Position numbers and translations under genes: made by a program. The notes under the pieces were generated by a model. The model was not told the DNA's origin. It was given only the letters and a program-made list of their open reading frames with translations, and ran no database searches. Positions 62,948-64,000 of a stretch of 64,000 nucleotides of DNA are shown piece after piece; within the stretch, counting starts at the first letter, position 1, and each line of letters opens with the position of its first letter. This stretch comes from Acetobacteraceae bacterium (GTDB taxonomy: Bacteria; Pseudomonadota; Alphaproteobacteria; Acetobacterales; Acetobacteraceae), in assembly GCA_009693865.1 (NCBI GenBank), contig SHWL01000004.1, positions 1 to 64,000 of the forward strand, written 5' to 3'.

Positions 62948-64000
62948 ATGGCTCTCTCCGTATTGCTTCCCGCCGGCGCGCCCTTTGGGCCTGACCAGAT
63001 TTCGGCGCTGAACAGTGTGTTTTCCACCTCGACCGCTGAGCAGCGAGCATGGCTGTCCGGGTTCCTGGCGGGTGTGCAGACAGCCAACGGTCCGCAACAG
63101 GCGGTTCCCGCCGCGCCGCCGAAAGCGCGGGTGCCGTTGACGATCCTGTTCGGGACTGAGTCCGGCAACGCGGAGGCGCTGGCGCAACGGGCCCGCAGAG
63201 CCGCGGGGAAGTTGGGCTTCGCCGTGAAAATGGTCGACATGGCCGAAACGACCCCGGCGAAAATGGCTGAGATTCCGAATCTGCTGTTGATCGCCAGCAC
63301 CTGGGGCGAGGGCGATCCGCCGCAACGCGCCGTCGATTTTTATGAAGCTTTGCTGGACGATAACGCGCCGCGCTTCGAGAAAACCAGGTTCGCCGTGCTC
63401 GCGTTGGGCGACCGCGCCTACGCGCAATATTGCGAGATCGGCCGGCGCATGGACGAGCGCCTGGCCGCGTTGGGTGCCACGCGTATCGTGGACCGGATCG
63501 AATGCGATCTGGATTTTGAGGCGCCGGCTGGTTCCTGGATCGACACGACGCTGGACCGGATCGGCAAGGAATCGATCGAGACGGTCATGGCGGCCGAGGA
63601 TACCTCGGTCATTCATGTCGATTTCGCCCGGGGTGGTGGGGAGGCCTGGACTCGCGCGCAGCCGTTCGCGGCTGAGATTACCGAGCATGTGCGCCTGACC
63701 GGCAGCCGGTCGCTGTCGGACACACGGCATATCGAGCTGTCACTGGAAGGCAGTGGCCTTTTGTATGAACCTGGCGACGCATTGGGGATCGTGGCACGTA
63801 ACGATCCTGCTTTGGTGGACGCGGTGTTGAAGGCCGCGGGCCTCAATGGCGAGACGGCGTTGCGTGATGCGTTGCGTGACCGGTTCGACATCACGACGCT
63901 GACCGCGAAACAAATTACCGATCATGCCGCGCTGACCGGCACCACGGCGCCGGGTGCTGGATGGGCCATGGGCCGGCAGGTCATCGATCTTCTGGAAGCA
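62948..64000 (+). CDS. cysJ: Sulfite reductase flavoprotein alpha subunit (CysJ type), cut by window end
   Basis: At least 351 codons are open to the window end; the ORF track misses it because no stop is in range. Residues about 68-205 form a flavodoxin domain (LFGTESGNAEALAQRARR, ASTWGEGDPPQRAVDFYEALLDD, LALGDRAYAQYCEIGRRMDERL). From about 225 the FAD-binding ferredoxin-reductase connector begins (AEITEHVRLTGSRSLSDTRHIELSLEGSGLLYEPGDALGI). It would pass NADPH electrons to a sulfite reductase. Placement after cobA, whose product feeds siroheme, supports assimilatory sulfur metabolism. The NADPH domain is outside the window. Confidence 0.87.
   Translation, partial: MALSVLLPAGAPFGPDQISALNSVFSTSTAEQRAWLSGFLAGVQTANGPQQAVPAAPPKARVPLTILFGTESGNAEALAQRARRAAGKLGFAVKMVDMAETTPAKMAEIPNLLLIASTWGEGDPPQRAVDFYEALLDDNAPRFEKTRFAVLALGDRAYAQYCEIGRRMDERLAALGATRIVDRIECDLDFEAPAGSWIDTTLDRIGKESIETVMAAEDTSVIHVDFARGGGEAWTRAQPFAAEITEHVRLTGSRSLSDTRHIELSLEGSGLLYEPGDALGIVARNDPALVDAVLKAAGLNGETALRDALRDRFDITTLTAKQITDHAALTGTTAPGAGWAMGRQVIDLLEA

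Overview
The window is high-GC DNA from a bacterium that looks like an alphaproteobacterium of the Rhodospirillales, most likely Acetobacteraceae. The reasons are codon usage, a rpsT-dnaA pair, a complete alphaproteobacterial-type 14-gene nuo operon, a PEP-CTERM protein, glycine/asparagine-rich RTX-like proteins and many short palindromic repeats. This placement is inference from gene content; no database search was run. Most long ORF-track lines are antisense shadows and were left out.

1-3.3 kb is an accessory edge. An IS1595-like element starts at the left border and appears to have cut off the end of a helical protein gene. That gene is translationally coupled to an upstream SIR2-domain (predicted NADase) gene, which suggests a two-gene defence module broken or capped by the IS. 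A RelE/Xre toxin-antitoxin pair with a damaged toxin follows. 3.5-9.2 kb holds catabolic genes: an SDR, an amidohydrolase and an atypical SDR in a row, then a 3' relic of a group II intron, uraD and a convergent hydantoinase. 10.1-12.5 kb encodes two repeat-rich surface or secreted proteins (RTX-like and HAF/PEP-CTERM).

12.7-24 kb mixes housekeeping genes (ettA, a second ABC-F, recA, ribF, a phosphoesterase) with three complete toxin-antitoxin pairs (two VapBC-like, one RES/Xre) and a LysR gene divergent from a SnoaL-like gene. 24-30.7 kb carries a frameshifted GT-C membrane glycosyltransferase, an M20 peptidase, an amidohydrolase, an MNT nucleotidyltransferase next to a broken HEPN gene, a TetR tail and an amidase. 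30.8-34.6 kb is an envelope/exopolysaccharide group: NodT-type outer membrane lipoprotein, beta-barrel protein and WecG/TagA glycosyltransferase.

35.1-38.8 kb has rpsT, an AT-rich region with DnaA-box-like sites, dnaA, a large nested inverted repeat and a class-III aminotransferase of the HemL type. 39.05-53.26 kb is nuoABCDEFGHIJKLMN, encoding proton-pumping NADH:quinone oxidoreductase, with a palindromic repeat between nuoJ and nuoK.

53.7-61.6 kb has an acyl-CoA dehydrogenase, a small exported protein, a biotin-dependent carboxyltransferase and a three-gene operon: an FeS/GltD-like oxidoreductase with two C-terminal ferredoxin motifs, then the two subunits of a 2-oxoacid:acceptor oxidoreductase. 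62.1-64 kb has cobA and the start of a CysJ-type flavoprotein, which points to siroheme synthesis and assimilatory sulfite reduction. The features most worth following are the SIR2 module, the KorAB-GltD-like operon, the large inverted repeat after dnaA, and the palindromic repeat family scattered through the window.
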